Source: Tupaia tana (lineage: Eukaryota > Chordata > Mammalia > Scandentia > Tupaiidae). Taken from it: 64,000 nucleotides of DNA. The notes under the pieces are model-generated. The model had not been told where the DNA came from. It saw only the letters and a list, made by a program, of their open reading frames with translations, and did no database searches. The position numbers and the translations under genes were made by a program. Below are positions 36,053 to 46,894 of the stretch, in pieces (the stretch's first letter is position 1; each line of letters begins with the position of its first letter). The stretch lies in contig JAKSZU010000002.1 in the NCBI GenBank assembly GCA_026018925.1, positions 54,268,337 to 54,332,336 of the forward strand. The letters run 5' to 3'.

Positions 36053-36080
36053 CTTAGGAGGGAAAAAAAGGGAGAGTGAG
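36053..36080 (-). other. Candidate 3' splice site in LAMA4 leader
   Basis: The minus strand shows CTCTCCCTTTTTTTCCC followed by TCCTAAG, a pyrimidine tract ending in AG at 36053. It would allow a spliced non-coding first exon upstream. This rests on motif strength only. Confidence 0.35.
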
Positions 36081-36098
36081 AGTAAGCGAGAGTCCCAG

Positions 36099-36172
36099 TC
36101 CCCACTCCCTCCCTCCCTCCCTCTCTCTCTCTTTCTTTCTCCTCCTCCCTCCTTCTCTGTCTCACTCTCCCC
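36099..36172. repeat. Polypyrimidine/polypurine tract in LAMA4 leader region
   Basis: About 74 bases of almost pure C/T on the plus strand: (CCCT)n, then (CT)n, CTTT and CTCC units. In the LAMA4 sense direction it is GA-rich. Such tracts can form triplex structures and bind GAGA/Sp-type factors. It is the longest such tract near the exon. Confidence 0.75.
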
Positions 36173-36390
36173 AGAGGCTGTGGCTCGCGAACCTACGGAT
36201 GGGATGCCGTTTACAGCCGCGCATCAAAAGGGGACCCGACCGGGGCGAGCCCGCCAGCGCCTGGCCACCTCCGCGCGGGGGTCGGGCCTGAGGACTGCGC
36301 TGCCCTGGCTGCCTTCCAGCGCTCCTTCTCCCCACTCCCTTTTTACCTTCCACTCCCGGGCCCTCCCACTCCAAGTTGGCTTTTCAGGCA

Positions 36391-36421
36391 CCGAGTTTGG
36401 TTTTTTTTTTTTTTTTTTTTT
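36391..36421 (-). repeat. Poly(T) run (A-run in LAMA4 sense)
   Basis: A homopolymer of about 20 T lies between the CpG island and the candidate TATA-like site. No SINE body is attached to it. Confidence 0.6.
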
Positions 36422-36544
36422 CCTAGAGGCCTCCTCTTCCTTCTCAGTTTGGAGCCCCTCCAAGGGCTCTTAATGAATTTTCAGTTTTTGCTATGACTTC
36501 TTCACAGTTCTTACTTATTTTATTCAAGGTGCCCGGAAGTCTTA

Positions 36545-36626
36545 TCTCTATTTATAAAGATATTTAATGTGCCTCCTGCTACCCTGCAGGAAAGTGGGCG
36601 GGAAAGGGATTCCGGGGGGCGGGAGC
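36545..36626 (-). promoter_or_regulatory. Candidate core promoter: GC boxes plus TATA-like site
   Basis: On the minus strand, GC-box sequences (CCCGCCCCCC at about 36614-36624, CCCGCCCAC at about 36594-36602) are followed about 40 bases later by TTTATAAATAG (about 36549-36559). Spacing and order suit a TATA-containing start near 36525, about 630 bases upstream of the ATG. This is motif-based inference; a CpG-island start nearer the ATG is an alternative. Confidence 0.35.
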
Positions 36627-36629
36627 CAG

Positions 36630-37198
36630 AGGTGGATCATCTCAAAAGGCAGAGGCGCCCACTTTCTGAGCACCATTTCCCTTTCTAGAGATGGACCGTT
36701 GCGCTTTCTGTGCTATGATCTCCTCTGGAGACCTGCTGGCCACTCGCTTCCTCCCCACAGTCCTCACCCAGAGTGCGCAGGAGAATATCTTTCACTGCGG
36801 CGCTGGAAAATGACTTCATTACTCAAATGCATGAACTTTTATTTACAAAGAACATCTTGTTTTCCTCCTAAAGAGGTGCTTTGTAAGGGACAGGGAACAA
36901 GGCTTGCAGTGTGTCAGCCTGCCCAGTATATTGCCCGCAGCCCGACCTCCTCCTCTGGGCCTGTAATCTCAGGCCTGCTACATGTAACCTTTCCAAGGCC
37001 TCAGGGTGAAGCTGGACTGCAGCAGGCCAGGGGTGCTTCTGTGGATGGGTTGGTCAGTGCTGTGTAGCTGATAGGTCCATTTGTTTACACTGGCTTCAGA
37101 TTAGAGCTTTAAACATTCCATTATACCCAAGGTGGCTTAAAAATGATCACAGGGGGAATTTCTGTGTGTTTGAAATCAGTCACTCAAGAAAACATTAA
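36630..37198. other. LAMA4 5' flank, unassigned
   Basis: Repeat-free and moderately GC-rich. A plus-strand open frame of 166 codons (36567-37067) starts beside the candidate promoter but shows no domain. A divergent non-coding transcript is possible. Confidence 0.45.
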
Positions 37199-37440
37199 GG
37201 AACCAGCAGTTAGCGTAATGGCTATGTCGCTGGACTCCCACGTAGTCGACCGCAGTTCGCGTCCCAGACCCAGTGGCTTAAAACTCAGCCAGGGGCGTGT
37301 GCATGCGTGCCCAAGATCCCGGGAGGAGAAGGAGGAGAATGGAGGAGAAGGGATTGCGGCGTGTCCATCCCCCCTGGGGGGTGATTTCTTGCTTTCTGTC
37401 TCTCTGTCTGGCAAGCGCACGCGCCCTATAGCAAAAAAAA
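37199..37440 (+). mobile_element. tRNA-derived SINE, long form, young
   Basis: Near-consensus and CpG-rich (GTCGACCGCAGTTCGCGTCCC), with a short A-tail that stops at GCAAAAAAAACC where a second SINE type begins. It contains an extra GGAGAAGGA insertion in the body. First member of a five-SINE cluster just upstream of LAMA4. Confidence 0.87.
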
Positions 37441-37690
37441 CCTGGGGTGGGGTGGGAGGGGAGCAGCAGTAAATGGTGGTAGAGTGCTCGTGAGCCACAC
37501 TCTGTGAGGCTGACCCATATGGAATGCTTCTGGGTTCAAGACCAGACACCTTGAGTTTGCTGGGTGCCCATGATCTGGGAGCGGCTGAAGCTGGGATTGG
37601 ATTGCAGTGCCAAGACCCTGTTGGGAGAGCTCTCTTTGTGTCTCTGTTTCTCTGGTTCATGAAAGAAGTAAATAACTTTTTAAAAAAGAG
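37441..37690 (+). mobile_element. Second SINE family, copy 2
   Basis: Shows a tRNA-like head (TGGTGGTAGAGTG, then GGGTTCAAGACC as a B-box match), a body GGGTGCCCATGATCTGGGAG and a tail aagaagtaaataactttttaaaaaa. The body does not match the common SINE but resembles the element at 4679-4900. Confidence 0.6.
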
Positions 37691-37774
37691 GGCATTTTTA
37701 TACAACCTCATCATTAGGTCTATTTCATAAGACAGAAGTCATTTTATCTAAGGATAAACAAAGCAGTCATTTAT

Positions 37775-37985
37775 TTGTACCTACCATATGCCAGACACTT
37801 GGCATATACTATTTGTAAACCTTACAGCATTCTTGCAAAGCAGGAATAGTGTTTCCTTTTATAGGAGAAGAAAGGGAGGGTCAGAGAGACTAGGACATTT
37901 GCCCAAGGACACACAGCTGGTAGAAAGTGGAGTAGAGGTTTGGATCCAGGCCTCACTGATTCCAAAGATCTCTTTTACATCTACA
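37775..37985 (-). repeat. MIR
   Basis: ctaccatatgccagacactt, aggacacacagctggtagaa and ggtttggatccaggcctcac give an almost full reversed MIR. Confidence 0.8.
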
Positions 37986-38035
37986 TCACACTGAAAGTCA
38001 CAAAATAAAGACCATGAATTCAAAAGCAGGAGAGA

Positions 38036-38215
38036 TGAGCACTCCCATGTTTTGAGTGCCTTCTATAAGCCAAAAATTTACAACAACTAGTTTACTTAAT
38101 TTTGTCTTCATGATAATCCCTTGAAATAGATATTGTGATATACGTTTGGCCACGAGTAGATAAAAGTACTATTATAAGTCAGGTAAAACCGATACTAAAA
38201 TCCTTGACTTTAAAT
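38036..38215 (-). repeat. MIR fragment
   Basis: ttgagtgccttctataagcc, tgataatcccttgaaataga and agataaaagtactattata are reversed MIR, weaker than the neighbouring copy. Confidence 0.55.
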
Positions 38216-38289
38216 AATAAAATGGTATCATGTAAAAGTGCCAAAACTGGAAAGAGCAAGAAGAATGCTTATAAATTCCAAACTATTTT

Positions 38290-38550
38290 GGGACCAGCAG
38301 TTAGCATAATGGCTATGTCGCTGGACTCCCACATAGTTGACTGCGATTCGAGTCCCGGACCCGTGGCTTAAACTCACGCCGGGCGCATGTGCGTGCGTGT
38401 CCAAGATCCTGAGAGGAGAATGGAGGAGTAGGGATTGCGGTGTGGCCATCCCCCCGGAGGGTGATTTCTCGCTTTCTATCTCTCTGTCTCTCTCTGTCTT
38501 TCTGGCGAGTGCATGTGCCTTATAGCGAAACCCCCCCCCCCCAAAAAAAA
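38290..38550 (+). mobile_element. tRNA-derived SINE, long form, young
   Basis: Flanked by a perfect 17-base duplication AAATTCCAAACTATTTT (38273-38289, 38551-38567). The tail is unusual: CCCCCCCCCCCC then about 8 A, where other copies read CCTCTCCAAAA. Confidence 0.92.
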
Positions 38551-38604
38551 AAATTCCAAACTATTTTGTAATGTTTCCATTTTAACATATAAAAATAGTA
38601 TTGT

Positions 38605-38792
38605 GGGACCAGAAGGTGGCATGGAGGCTAAGGCTCTGGATTCCACATGACTGACTCTGTGGTTCAAGTACTAGATCTGGTGGCTTGAAAATCATGCCAG
38701 GCATGTGTGCATATGGGCCCAAAATCCTCAAAAGAGAATGGAGAAGAAAGGACTGCAGTGTGGTCATTCCCCTGGAGGATGGTTTCTCATTT

Positions 38793-38827
<35 letters not shown>

Positions 38828-38881
38828 GTCTCTTTCTCTCTTCAGTGAGCACACATGCACCAAGGAAAAACCTTAAAAAAA
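38605..38881 (+). mobile_element. tRNA-derived SINE, long form, older copy
   Basis: Head gggaccagaaggtggcatgg, B box GGTTCAAGTACT, an expanded (TC)n run at 38795-38840, and the end gcaccaaggaaaaacctt. CpG-depleted relative to the neighbouring copies. Confidence 0.82.
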
Positions 38882-39099
38882 GTTTTGCTAGAAACCATTA
38901 AGATAAAGACCATTAAAATCATCTTCTGCATAAACTAGTTAACATACTAAATTCAGTGAAAGAACTTAAAAATATGTGTTTGGTTTTATTGGTTCTTTCA
39001 GAGAGTTATATTGGGAGACAAGATAGCTAGATCTTGAGGGTGATTGAATTATGTTCAATTGCTCTGTCCAAGTCTCTCTTTAAAAGAACTGTAAGTAAT

Positions 39100-39396
39100 G
39101 GGGCCAGCAGTTAGCGTAATGGCTATGTTGCTGGATTCCCACATAGTCGACCGTGGTTCAAGTCCCAGACCCGGTGGCTTAAACTCATGTCGGGCATGTG
39201 TGCGTACGTGCCCAAGATCCCGAGAGGAGAATGGAGGAGAAGGGATTGTGGCGTGACCATCCCCCCTGGGGGGTGATTTCTCGCTTTCTATCTCTGTCTC
39301 TCTGTCTCTCTCTGTCTGTCTGGCGAGCGCATGCGCCCTATAGCAAAAACCTCTCCAAAAATTAAATAAATAAAAAATAAAAAATAAATAAAAAAG
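39100..39396 (+). mobile_element. tRNA-derived SINE, long form, young
   Basis: Flanked by GAACTGTAAGTAAT (39086-39099, 39397-39410). Near-consensus body; the tail has diversified into TAAATAAATAAAAAATAAA units. Confidence 0.92.
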
Positions 39397-39829
39397 GAAC
39401 TGTAAGTAATATTATAATTATATCAACTTTATACGTACATGTATATGTAGATATATATGTGTGTGGGTGAATATATGAAACTAATTCTGACTTCAGATAA
39501 TAGATCTCTTTGGTGCTCCAAAACTGTTAATATTTGTTTTCTGAAGGCTATAATCCTATTTTTCATTAGCTGCTAATTATTTCACAGTTTTCATTTAACT
39601 TGAGGTCTCTTTTTCTTGCTGAGCAGGTAGTGTTCAGGTCCAACAACAAGGCTTGAGCCTTCTTGCATATTTGTCCAAGACCTATGTGCTTTTAATTTTT
39701 GATTAAATACATGCTCCCAACTCTCATTTCTCATTTTTTTTCTGTGGATGCAATGATTATTTTTGAGACAAGATGACATGACATGCACAAGCATGGGTTT
39801 TTGTGGGGGTTCAAGTCTTAGGTCAGTTT

Positions 39830-40015
39830 ATAGTAGTTCTGGGAGCTTGACACATCTTAGTTTCTCTGAGCACCCATCTCTTCACCTGTAGAATGGGAAT
39901 AATTATGCTCATTCACTGAGTTTTTTTGAGTAGTAAGTGAAATAAGTAATGTAAACAAATCACTAACCCAGACTGGCACATAGTCAGTGCTCAGTAAATA
40001 TTATTTAATTCTACT
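39830..40015 (+). repeat. MIR
   Basis: ttcacctgtagaatgggaat then ggcacatagtcagtgctcag, ending taaatatta, is a MIR core and 3' end. Confidence 0.75.
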
Positions 40016-41220
40016 ATATTTTCAAGTCCTAAGGAGGAAAAGAATGACTATTTTTTATTTTCCTATGGTGTGGGTAACCTTCCATACACTGAGAATAGCC
40101 ATTCAGATTTCTGGCTGCTACTGAACCCGTCCCTGTGTTACTCATGAATGAGGCAATTATTGATCATGGAGGAGAGACAGGCAGGTAAGGAGAGACCATG
40201 GCTGACTATTTTACAGCGAGTTAGAAGGCAATAGAAAGAAGAGAGTCATCGCCTCACCAAAGGGCCAACCCCAGACCATCAAAGGCCTGAGTGTAGGAGG
40301 GTTTTATTTCTGCTACTAGTTCAACCAATGACCATTTCCAGGACAGCTGCTTTCTTATCATGACCCCTCCTCTTCTGGGGTTGGTGACCGGTGTTCACCA
40401 AGAACTTTCATGGCCATCCTCTCCTTTGGGACTCTACTCACTCCATGATAAGGGAATGCCATTCCATCTTCCCAGTGTACAGAGGGCAGAGGCATTCAGA
40501 GAGGCTAAGAGGCTAATGGCATATCCAAGGACACTAAGCCAGTTAGTAAAACAAAGGACCTACACCTTTCAACTCCCAGACAAATGCTTTCCTGATTAGA
40601 CCAAGCTATTTTGGGTTCTGGCAGTAGATCTGGTGGTTTTGTGGTTTTATCAAAAGAAGGTTCTGGAATTCCCTTATGAGTGCACCCCCATGCAGTTATC
40701 AGCAGATAAATATCAGAGCTGCCTACTCCTTTTAGCACTTGGCTGTTGGGTTTGTCTTCAGTGTCCAAGGACCTAGTGAGGGTGTCGTTAACACATCCCA
40801 TGTGCCATTCAGTAAATAGAAAGTTGCGTCATGTGCTATTTTGGACTTGTAGGTGCTAATCTTAACATAACTAGACAGAATATTGTTGTGGAAACTGTGT
40901 AGTAGTGACAACATTTTATGATGTGATTGGTCAGAACAGCAAGTATGAGCTGAGCTATACTCAGCTACCATAAACTCTCCAACTGATACTCCAGTGGCCA
41001 GAAGAGAAAGTATAAGACAGAATCTCTTTTTCTGTAACACTCTTCTCCTCTCACATCAAGACTCTCCTTTGTGAAGGACTCTGCTAAGAGTTCAGGCTCT
41101 GTGAGCAGCAATAGCACTTGTGCTAGGAGATAGAGAAAGGATGGTTAAAAGTTGTTCTTCCATTAGTTTTCCCAGGCTTCTGTTAAGGACGTGGATAGAA
41201 TGTGCTGCCCATGTGTCTTT
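40016..41220. other. Unassigned 5' flanking sequence
   Basis: Contains the MIR scrap at 40465. Nothing else recognised. Confidence 0.5.
40465..40615 (-). repeat. MIR fragment
   Basis: ttcagagaggctaagaggct and tccaaggacactaagccagt, then ctttcctgattagaccaagc, follow the reversed MIR 5' half. Confidence 0.6.
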
Positions 41221-41513
41221 TTTTTTTTTTTTTTTTTTTAAGTTTTTGCTATAAGATGTGTGTGCTCACCAGAGAGAGACAGAAAGAGAGAGAAAGGTAA
41301 AGTGAGAAATTACTTCCCAGGGGCATGATCATGCCACATTCCCTCCACTTCCAGTCTCCTCTTGGGATTCTGGGCCTCTTCCAGTCTCTTCTATGGTTTC
41401 TGGGCATGCATGCACACGTGTCTGGTGTGATACTCAAACAGTTGGAGGACTCAAACTGTGCAGTTGGTCCTGTGGAATCCGGCACCTTAACCTCCACACC
41501 ACCTGCTGGTCCT
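41221..41513 (-). mobile_element. tRNA-derived SINE, long form with internal duplication
   Basis: Reverse copy with a 20-T tail side and head cacctgctggtcc. Region 41351-41406 repeats a segment of about 28 bases (ccagtctcctcttgggattc, then ccagtctcttctatggtttc), making this copy longer than normal. ATGTGTCTT / ATGTGTCCT flank it. Confidence 0.83.
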
Positions 41514-41569
41514 ATGTGTCCTCTTCTATTATAGCCTTATTAGGCTTTTAAAATATGTTATCTGCACTT

Positions 41570-42340
41570 TTTACATCCATCCATTTTGCATCCATCTATC
41601 TATCCATGCATATATCCATCCACTCATCTACCCAGTCATTGGTTTATTTGTTTATTTAATCAGCATTTATTAGCACCTCAGTTTGCCAGGTTTAGATGTT
41701 GAGGATAAATTGATAAAACAAAACCAAAACACATGAAACATGACGCTAATGGTCAAGGAGTTAAGAGTTTATTTTATTTATTTATTTATTTTGGAGAGGT
41801 TTTTGCTATAGGGCATGTGCACTCGTCAGACAGACAGAGAGAGACATAGAGACAGAAAGCGAGAAATCACCCCCGAGGGGTGATGGTCACGCCGCAATCC
41901 CTTCTCCTCCATTCTCCTCTCGGGATCTTGGGCACACATGCACACGCGCCTGGCGTGAGTTTTAAGCCACCAGGTCTGGGATGCGAATCACGGTCAATTA
42001 CGTGGGAGTCCAGCGACATAGCCATTACGCTAACTGCTGGTTCCCAAGGAGTTAAGAGTTTATTGAGACAGACATAGCAGACTCTGAAAGCCATGCAAAG
42101 TGAACAACAGGAGTTAAAGGGGAAGTCCAGATGGGCTACCGGTTACCTACAGAGCACAAGTGCTTTACCCTGATGCAGTCAGGGATGGTTAGGGAGGCTC
42201 CAGAAATGAGGACAATCTCGCTGGGAGGAGGGGAAGACCCGTGCTCCAGGAATGGAGACCGACCTATGTAGAAGGACCACTGCATCAAAGATTATGATGC
42301 CAGAGTGAGAGAGCCAGGTAAGGTGATTTCCAAGCTCTTG
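41570..42340 (-). repeat. L2 3' end, reversed, split by a SINE
   Basis: (ATCC)n-like repeats at 41574-41636, then aatcagcatttattagcacc, cagtttgccaggtttagatg, and after the SINE agagtttattgagacagaca and ggggaagtccagatgggc. The overall order is that of a reversed L2. Confidence 0.6.
41774..42044 (-). mobile_element. tRNA-derived SINE inserted in an L2 remnant
   Basis: A perfect 20-base duplication, caaggagttaagagtttatt, lies on each side (41754-41773, 42045-42064). Near-consensus reverse copy. The flanks are parts of one minus-strand L2 tail. Confidence 0.93.
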
Positions 42341-44189
42341 GAGCCCCTCTGTTCACAGAATGCAGTTCCTGCCTTTGATCCCACAGAGACTGTGTGAGGA
42401 AGGAGCTTTCCTACCACTGGTCTCTCAGCACTGGCCTCAGATTCAGGCCCCATATGCAAAAGAGAATCTCACCCAGTACAAATCTGAACACTGAGGAGCT
42501 ATTCACGTTATTCACAGTACTACTTACACCCTGCACAAAAGTCCAAGAATGCTAATGGGAGGAAAAATAGCTACAACATTGAAGAGCCACAGCTGTTTGA
42601 TGCTCCTCATAGACCCTGAATTTATATGGATGCCTTTCCTAATGAAGAATCTTGTTCTGAGAGGAGAGGCTAACAGCAGAAAAAGAGACTCTGTCTTGCA
42701 TTTTCTGTTCTGGCCACTTGAGTGTTATTTAGTTAGAGACCTCATGGTAGAGGATTGATTTTCCTTGCTTCTGTGACTAATCTCATCATACAATTTTCAT
42801 TTTTCTTAAGTGAAGAAATTTAAGCCCAGGAATATCCCATTTACATCTAAGGAATTGGAAATGGACCTGGTAAAATAATTATAGTAAAATTAGAAATTAT
42901 TGATATCAAAAATGGAGGAAATAACAATCACCAGGAATTATTCCACATCAGAGCAATAACACTGAATGTATTTTAGTATAGATGGCTTCAGACTTTTGTC
43001 ATATCTATATTAATGTACTCCATCTATCTTTGTATTTTATTTATTTCATATATATATATAATATATATATCCATTTTGAATACTTGTACCCCCCCCCCTT
43101 TTTCTTAAACAAAAATGAATCAACTCTACATAATGTTTTAGTAGCTCAGTATTCAGATTCATTTATTGGGAAGGTCCTTTAGCATTGATGGGCCCTTGAG
43201 TGGGGAGCAGCACTGAGAGACCAGTTAGGAGGCTGGGGAAGTGCTTTCTTCTTATGGACATTCTGAAACCCCCAAAGACAGCAACTGAACCCATGAAGAG
43301 TGGGACTCAGGAAGCTTTGGGGAATGATAATAGCAATGAGGACATCCTGACCCGCGTGGTACCACTGGGTGGGTGGAAAAAACTGATGAGAGAAAATGGT
43401 CCTAACAAGATTTATTGACCTGCCTCTACTGTGGCCATTCCTTCAGGTCTAGTAGGGTGATTATTTCATCATTACTAAAGTGAACTGGTTGATTCTCCTG
43501 GTAATATATTCAATGGAGAATATCTGGTATCAACATCAATTAATTCAGTGAAGAGATCAATGTAAAATAGTAACTCTTGGGACTTGATAATGAAATGATA
43601 TAATGAAGAAGAATTGAGCAACATTCAAAAGAGGAGATAAGAGAAACTGATATATTTTTCTACCTCCACATGCATCCCACTCCCAGTACCACAGAAAGAC
43701 TGTCCTTTAAGAGAACTACTGCTATCACCATAGGTGTATACACAGAATGGAAGGTTAAAATGTTTCAATCTGTTTTGTGTTTACAGCTATAGAAATGGAT
43801 CTGTAAGATTCTAACTCAAATGCTCTATAACGTAGCTCTTCATCCCTTTCATTATCTTCTAGAAAATGCATGCTAGACTGACTCACTTTAAGAAATCAAC
43901 CAATTTTAGAAAGAAATTCACAAGAAAGTGGAGACATAATATCGCCTCAAATTTTCATAGTGATTAGGCAGGTTTGTCATTGTGTGACATCATAGTATAT
44001 ATTTACCCAAATCTAGATGGTATAGCCCACTGTATACCTAGGGTTATGGAACAGTCTATATGCTTTCATGGGACAACAGGTTGTTTCTCTAATAAGTGAG
44101 AACTGATCAGGTTCTACAAGGTCAAGCATACAGTTTCAGACCTTTAGGACAAAGATTTTCAAATCTTTGCTACCACATCCCTTAGTCTC
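42341..44189. other. Unassigned flanking sequence
   Basis: AT-rich with TATATATATA at 43050-43070 and CCCCCCCCCC at 43090. No gene. Confidence 0.5.
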
Positions 44190-44930
44190 TGCATACTTAA
44201 AACTCCAAGTAATATTTATTATCTACCATCCATTTATTCAACATTTTTCAAATGCCTCATTTGCAAGATGCATTTTTCCAGGTTCTGGGGGGTGTAGCAA
44301 TGAAGAAATGAGACGAAAATGTCTGCCTTCATGCAGTTTACATCTTAATCAAGGCAAGGGCAGAAGAGAGATGGAGAATAAACCATTGCACAAGAGGGAC
44401 GTATAGTGTGTCAAGTGTCAGTGCTATGGAGAAGAATAAAATAGGAAAGGAGGATGTAGCATTCAGGCTGAGGATAGTGTGTTGAAGTTATTTTAAATCA
44501 GGCCATCTGTAGACTCTTGTAGGTGAGGAGGCAAGCCAGGCAGCTATCAATATAGGAGAGCAAGTCAGAGAGAAAAGCAAAAACTAGGAAAGAGAAAGGC
44601 GGAAGATGCTTGCCTTGTTGAAGAAGAGGCTGGAATGGAGTGGTAGAGGTGAACAGGTGCTGAATGGAGATAAAGTCAGGAAGCTGGAGAGTTTTGTGGA
44701 GTTCATCACATAGGGCCATTGAGATAGCCATAGAAACGTTGGCCTTTGCCCTGAGTGATCTGGGAAGCATTTGGAGGGTTTTATGAGAAGGAGTGATATG
44801 ATCTGGCTTTTGTCTGCTATTTTATTTTCTGAAAGAAATGAGGGATGATGTAAGGAGATAAGTTAGAGGCTGTTGCAATAATATAGGTGAGATGATAGTG
44901 GCTTGGCTCAGGATGTTAGCACCAGGTGTG
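44190..44930 (-). repeat. L2, reversed, long remnant
   Basis: From ccatttattcaacatttttc through atgcagtttacatcttaatc, gtcagtgctatggagaagaa and agcatttggagggttttatg to gatgatagtggcttggctca. This is the order of a reversed L2 3' kilobase. Confidence 0.7.
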
Positions 44931-45643
44931 ATGAGTCATTAAATTCTATGTTTATTTTCAATATAGTATCAATGGAATTTATTGAATATGGAAGGTATAC
45001 ATACTTTTGGCTTGAGCAGGTTTGAATGACGGACTTGCCATTACTGAAATGGGAAGTCCTATGAGAAAAGTAGGTTGGTGATAATGGAGATAATGAAGAG
45101 TTTAGTTTCAGACAAGTTTTCTTTAAGATGCCACTGAGATCACACTCTTACACTGCATTCAATACTTAAAAAACTAAACAAAACTTGTCTTAAACACATT
45201 ATATACCTTTTACATACAATGTATAAACTTTTGTTCTTTGAACTAAGATCTGTAATGTGATACACAGGGTGGATAATACTGTAGGACGTCTTTACATCTA
45301 TCTAAGGGAGATTTATAACATGAACTTTGCTATAGACAATTCAAGTCACTAAGTGCCCCAAATGGTCACAAATCTATTGCTACTGGGTGTTGAAGCATAA
45401 AGGAATCCCTTGGAGCTCAATGAGAAAACAAGGTATTAGAGATTTCATCTGGATCATCACATACATAAAGGATTAAAGTGTGAGAAAATGGTGGAGGAGG
45501 CACCTGGGCAAAGGAATTTAGACAGTGGAAGAGTACAGGCACAGATGTAGGAGGGGGAAAAAGCAAAGGCAAGTTGGAGACTGGCTGAGTATTGCATAAA
45601 GGTGCTTTGGGTGAATAATAGGAGATAACATGGAATAGATAGA
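44931..45643. other. Unassigned flanking sequence
   Basis: Possibly further diverged L2, not clear enough to call. Confidence 0.4.
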
Positions 45644-45661
45644 TATGGCCTGATTATTTAT

Positions 45662-45905
45662 TTATTTATTTATGTTTAGAGGTTTTTGCTATAGGGCGCG
45701 TGCGCTTGCCAGACAGACAGAGAGAGACAGAGAGGCAGAAAATGACAATCACCCCCTAGGGGGGATGGCCACGCTGCAATCCCTTCTCCTCCATTCTCCT
45801 CTCGGGATCTTGGGCACGTACACACATGCGCCCGGCGTGAGTTTTAAGCCCAGTCGACTACATGGGAGTCCAGCGACATAGCCATTATGCTAACTGCTGA
45901 TCCCA
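45662..45905 (-). mobile_element. tRNA-derived SINE lacking the B box
   Basis: Flanked by ATATGGCCTGATTATTTA and ATATGGCCAGATTATTTTA (45644-45661, 45906-45924). Between ttttaagcc and cagtcgacta about 30 bases are missing compared with consensus, which removes the B box. Confidence 0.9.
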
Positions 45906-45924
45906 ATATGGCCAGATTATTTTA

Positions 45925-46894
45925 TAGAACTGCCAGGAGGAAGAGAGGGTTACAGAAGAGTTACAAACTATTCATCAGATCCTATGTTGAGGGTGCACTG
46001 GAGTGGAGAGGGATGGGAGGCTGATGAACCAGCAGAGAGACCACTGCAATAATAGTTTAGGCGTCAGGTGACAGAGACAGAATAAATTTATGAGCTGTAA
46101 CTGAGTCCCCTAGACACATCTTCTCCTTATTGGGGTAATCCAGATGCACCACAGTCTCTCAATAGAGGTTTCAAGGAAACCATTGTTTCTTTGAAACTGA
46201 GATGAATGTTAGCATGAATAAGGGCTGCCAGTGGACAATCCAAGAGAAAAATTTGGCACTTGTGTTTCCCAATCAACACATGCTGTGAAGATTTTTACCA
46301 AGCCACGCAATGTTGGCTCTTCTGCCCGGGGAAGGTGCTGCCTGGCAAAAATTCCTATGAGATGGCTTCTTCCTACCACACAATTCATCCTTAGTCAGGT
46401 TCATTAATTACTGGCTCTGGGTCTACTCTGAATATTTTACCATTTCTAAATAACTAACACTGCTCTCCCCTCCTTTCTCTCTTATTCTTGCTTTCTTTTC
46501 TTCTCTTTCATCCTCATTTGTTTTCTCAAAAGTTCCACCTTGACTTTCATTATAATTATTTCAAGCTAAGCACATAATTTCTTTCTTTATTTAATGAAAA
46601 CATATTAAACCAGCTCTCAAGATTACTTTTTTGAATAATTAAAAAATTGTGTGTGTGTAAAAATGAACAACTGTGATGATATTTGGGATGGTAACCCATG
46701 CACTAGGAAGGCAATCCATAGAACACAAGTTCTCACCTTTAAATACAGCCAGATTTTTCTATGGTACTTTCTAGACTTGTTTCTACACTGACATCAAGGA
46801 GACCCTAATGATGCTGATGAGAATGCTAATGACCATTGAGCAGAGAACTCTTGGCAACTATTAATATTTTCCTTGGGCAACACCTTCTGTACAC
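45925..46894. other. Unassigned flanking sequence
   Basis: accactgcaataatagttta at 46043 hints at more L2. Otherwise nothing. Confidence 0.4.

Larger units (their letters stand above)
35640..36340. promoter_or_regulatory. CpG island at the LAMA4 5' end
   Basis: This is the only non-repeat stretch of the window with dense CpG: runs such as ccgcgcggg, cgcgaacc, gcgcaggt and gacccgaccggggcgagcc lie across about 700 bases containing the coding exon and leader. The flanks are CpG-poor apart from young SINEs. It fits an unmethylated promoter island for LAMA4 and could also start antisense plus-strand transcripts. Confidence 0.7.

Noticed and set aside
35641-36057. Plus-strand open frames of 100-165 codons over the CpG island
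   Set aside because: They lie antisense to the LAMA4 exon and leader. Open frames are expected in GC-rich DNA, and no family resemblance is seen.
36567-37067. 166-codon plus-strand open frame upstream of LAMA4
   Set aside because: It has an ATG start but no recognisable domain and reads like translated promoter flank. A divergent non-coding RNA cannot be excluded.
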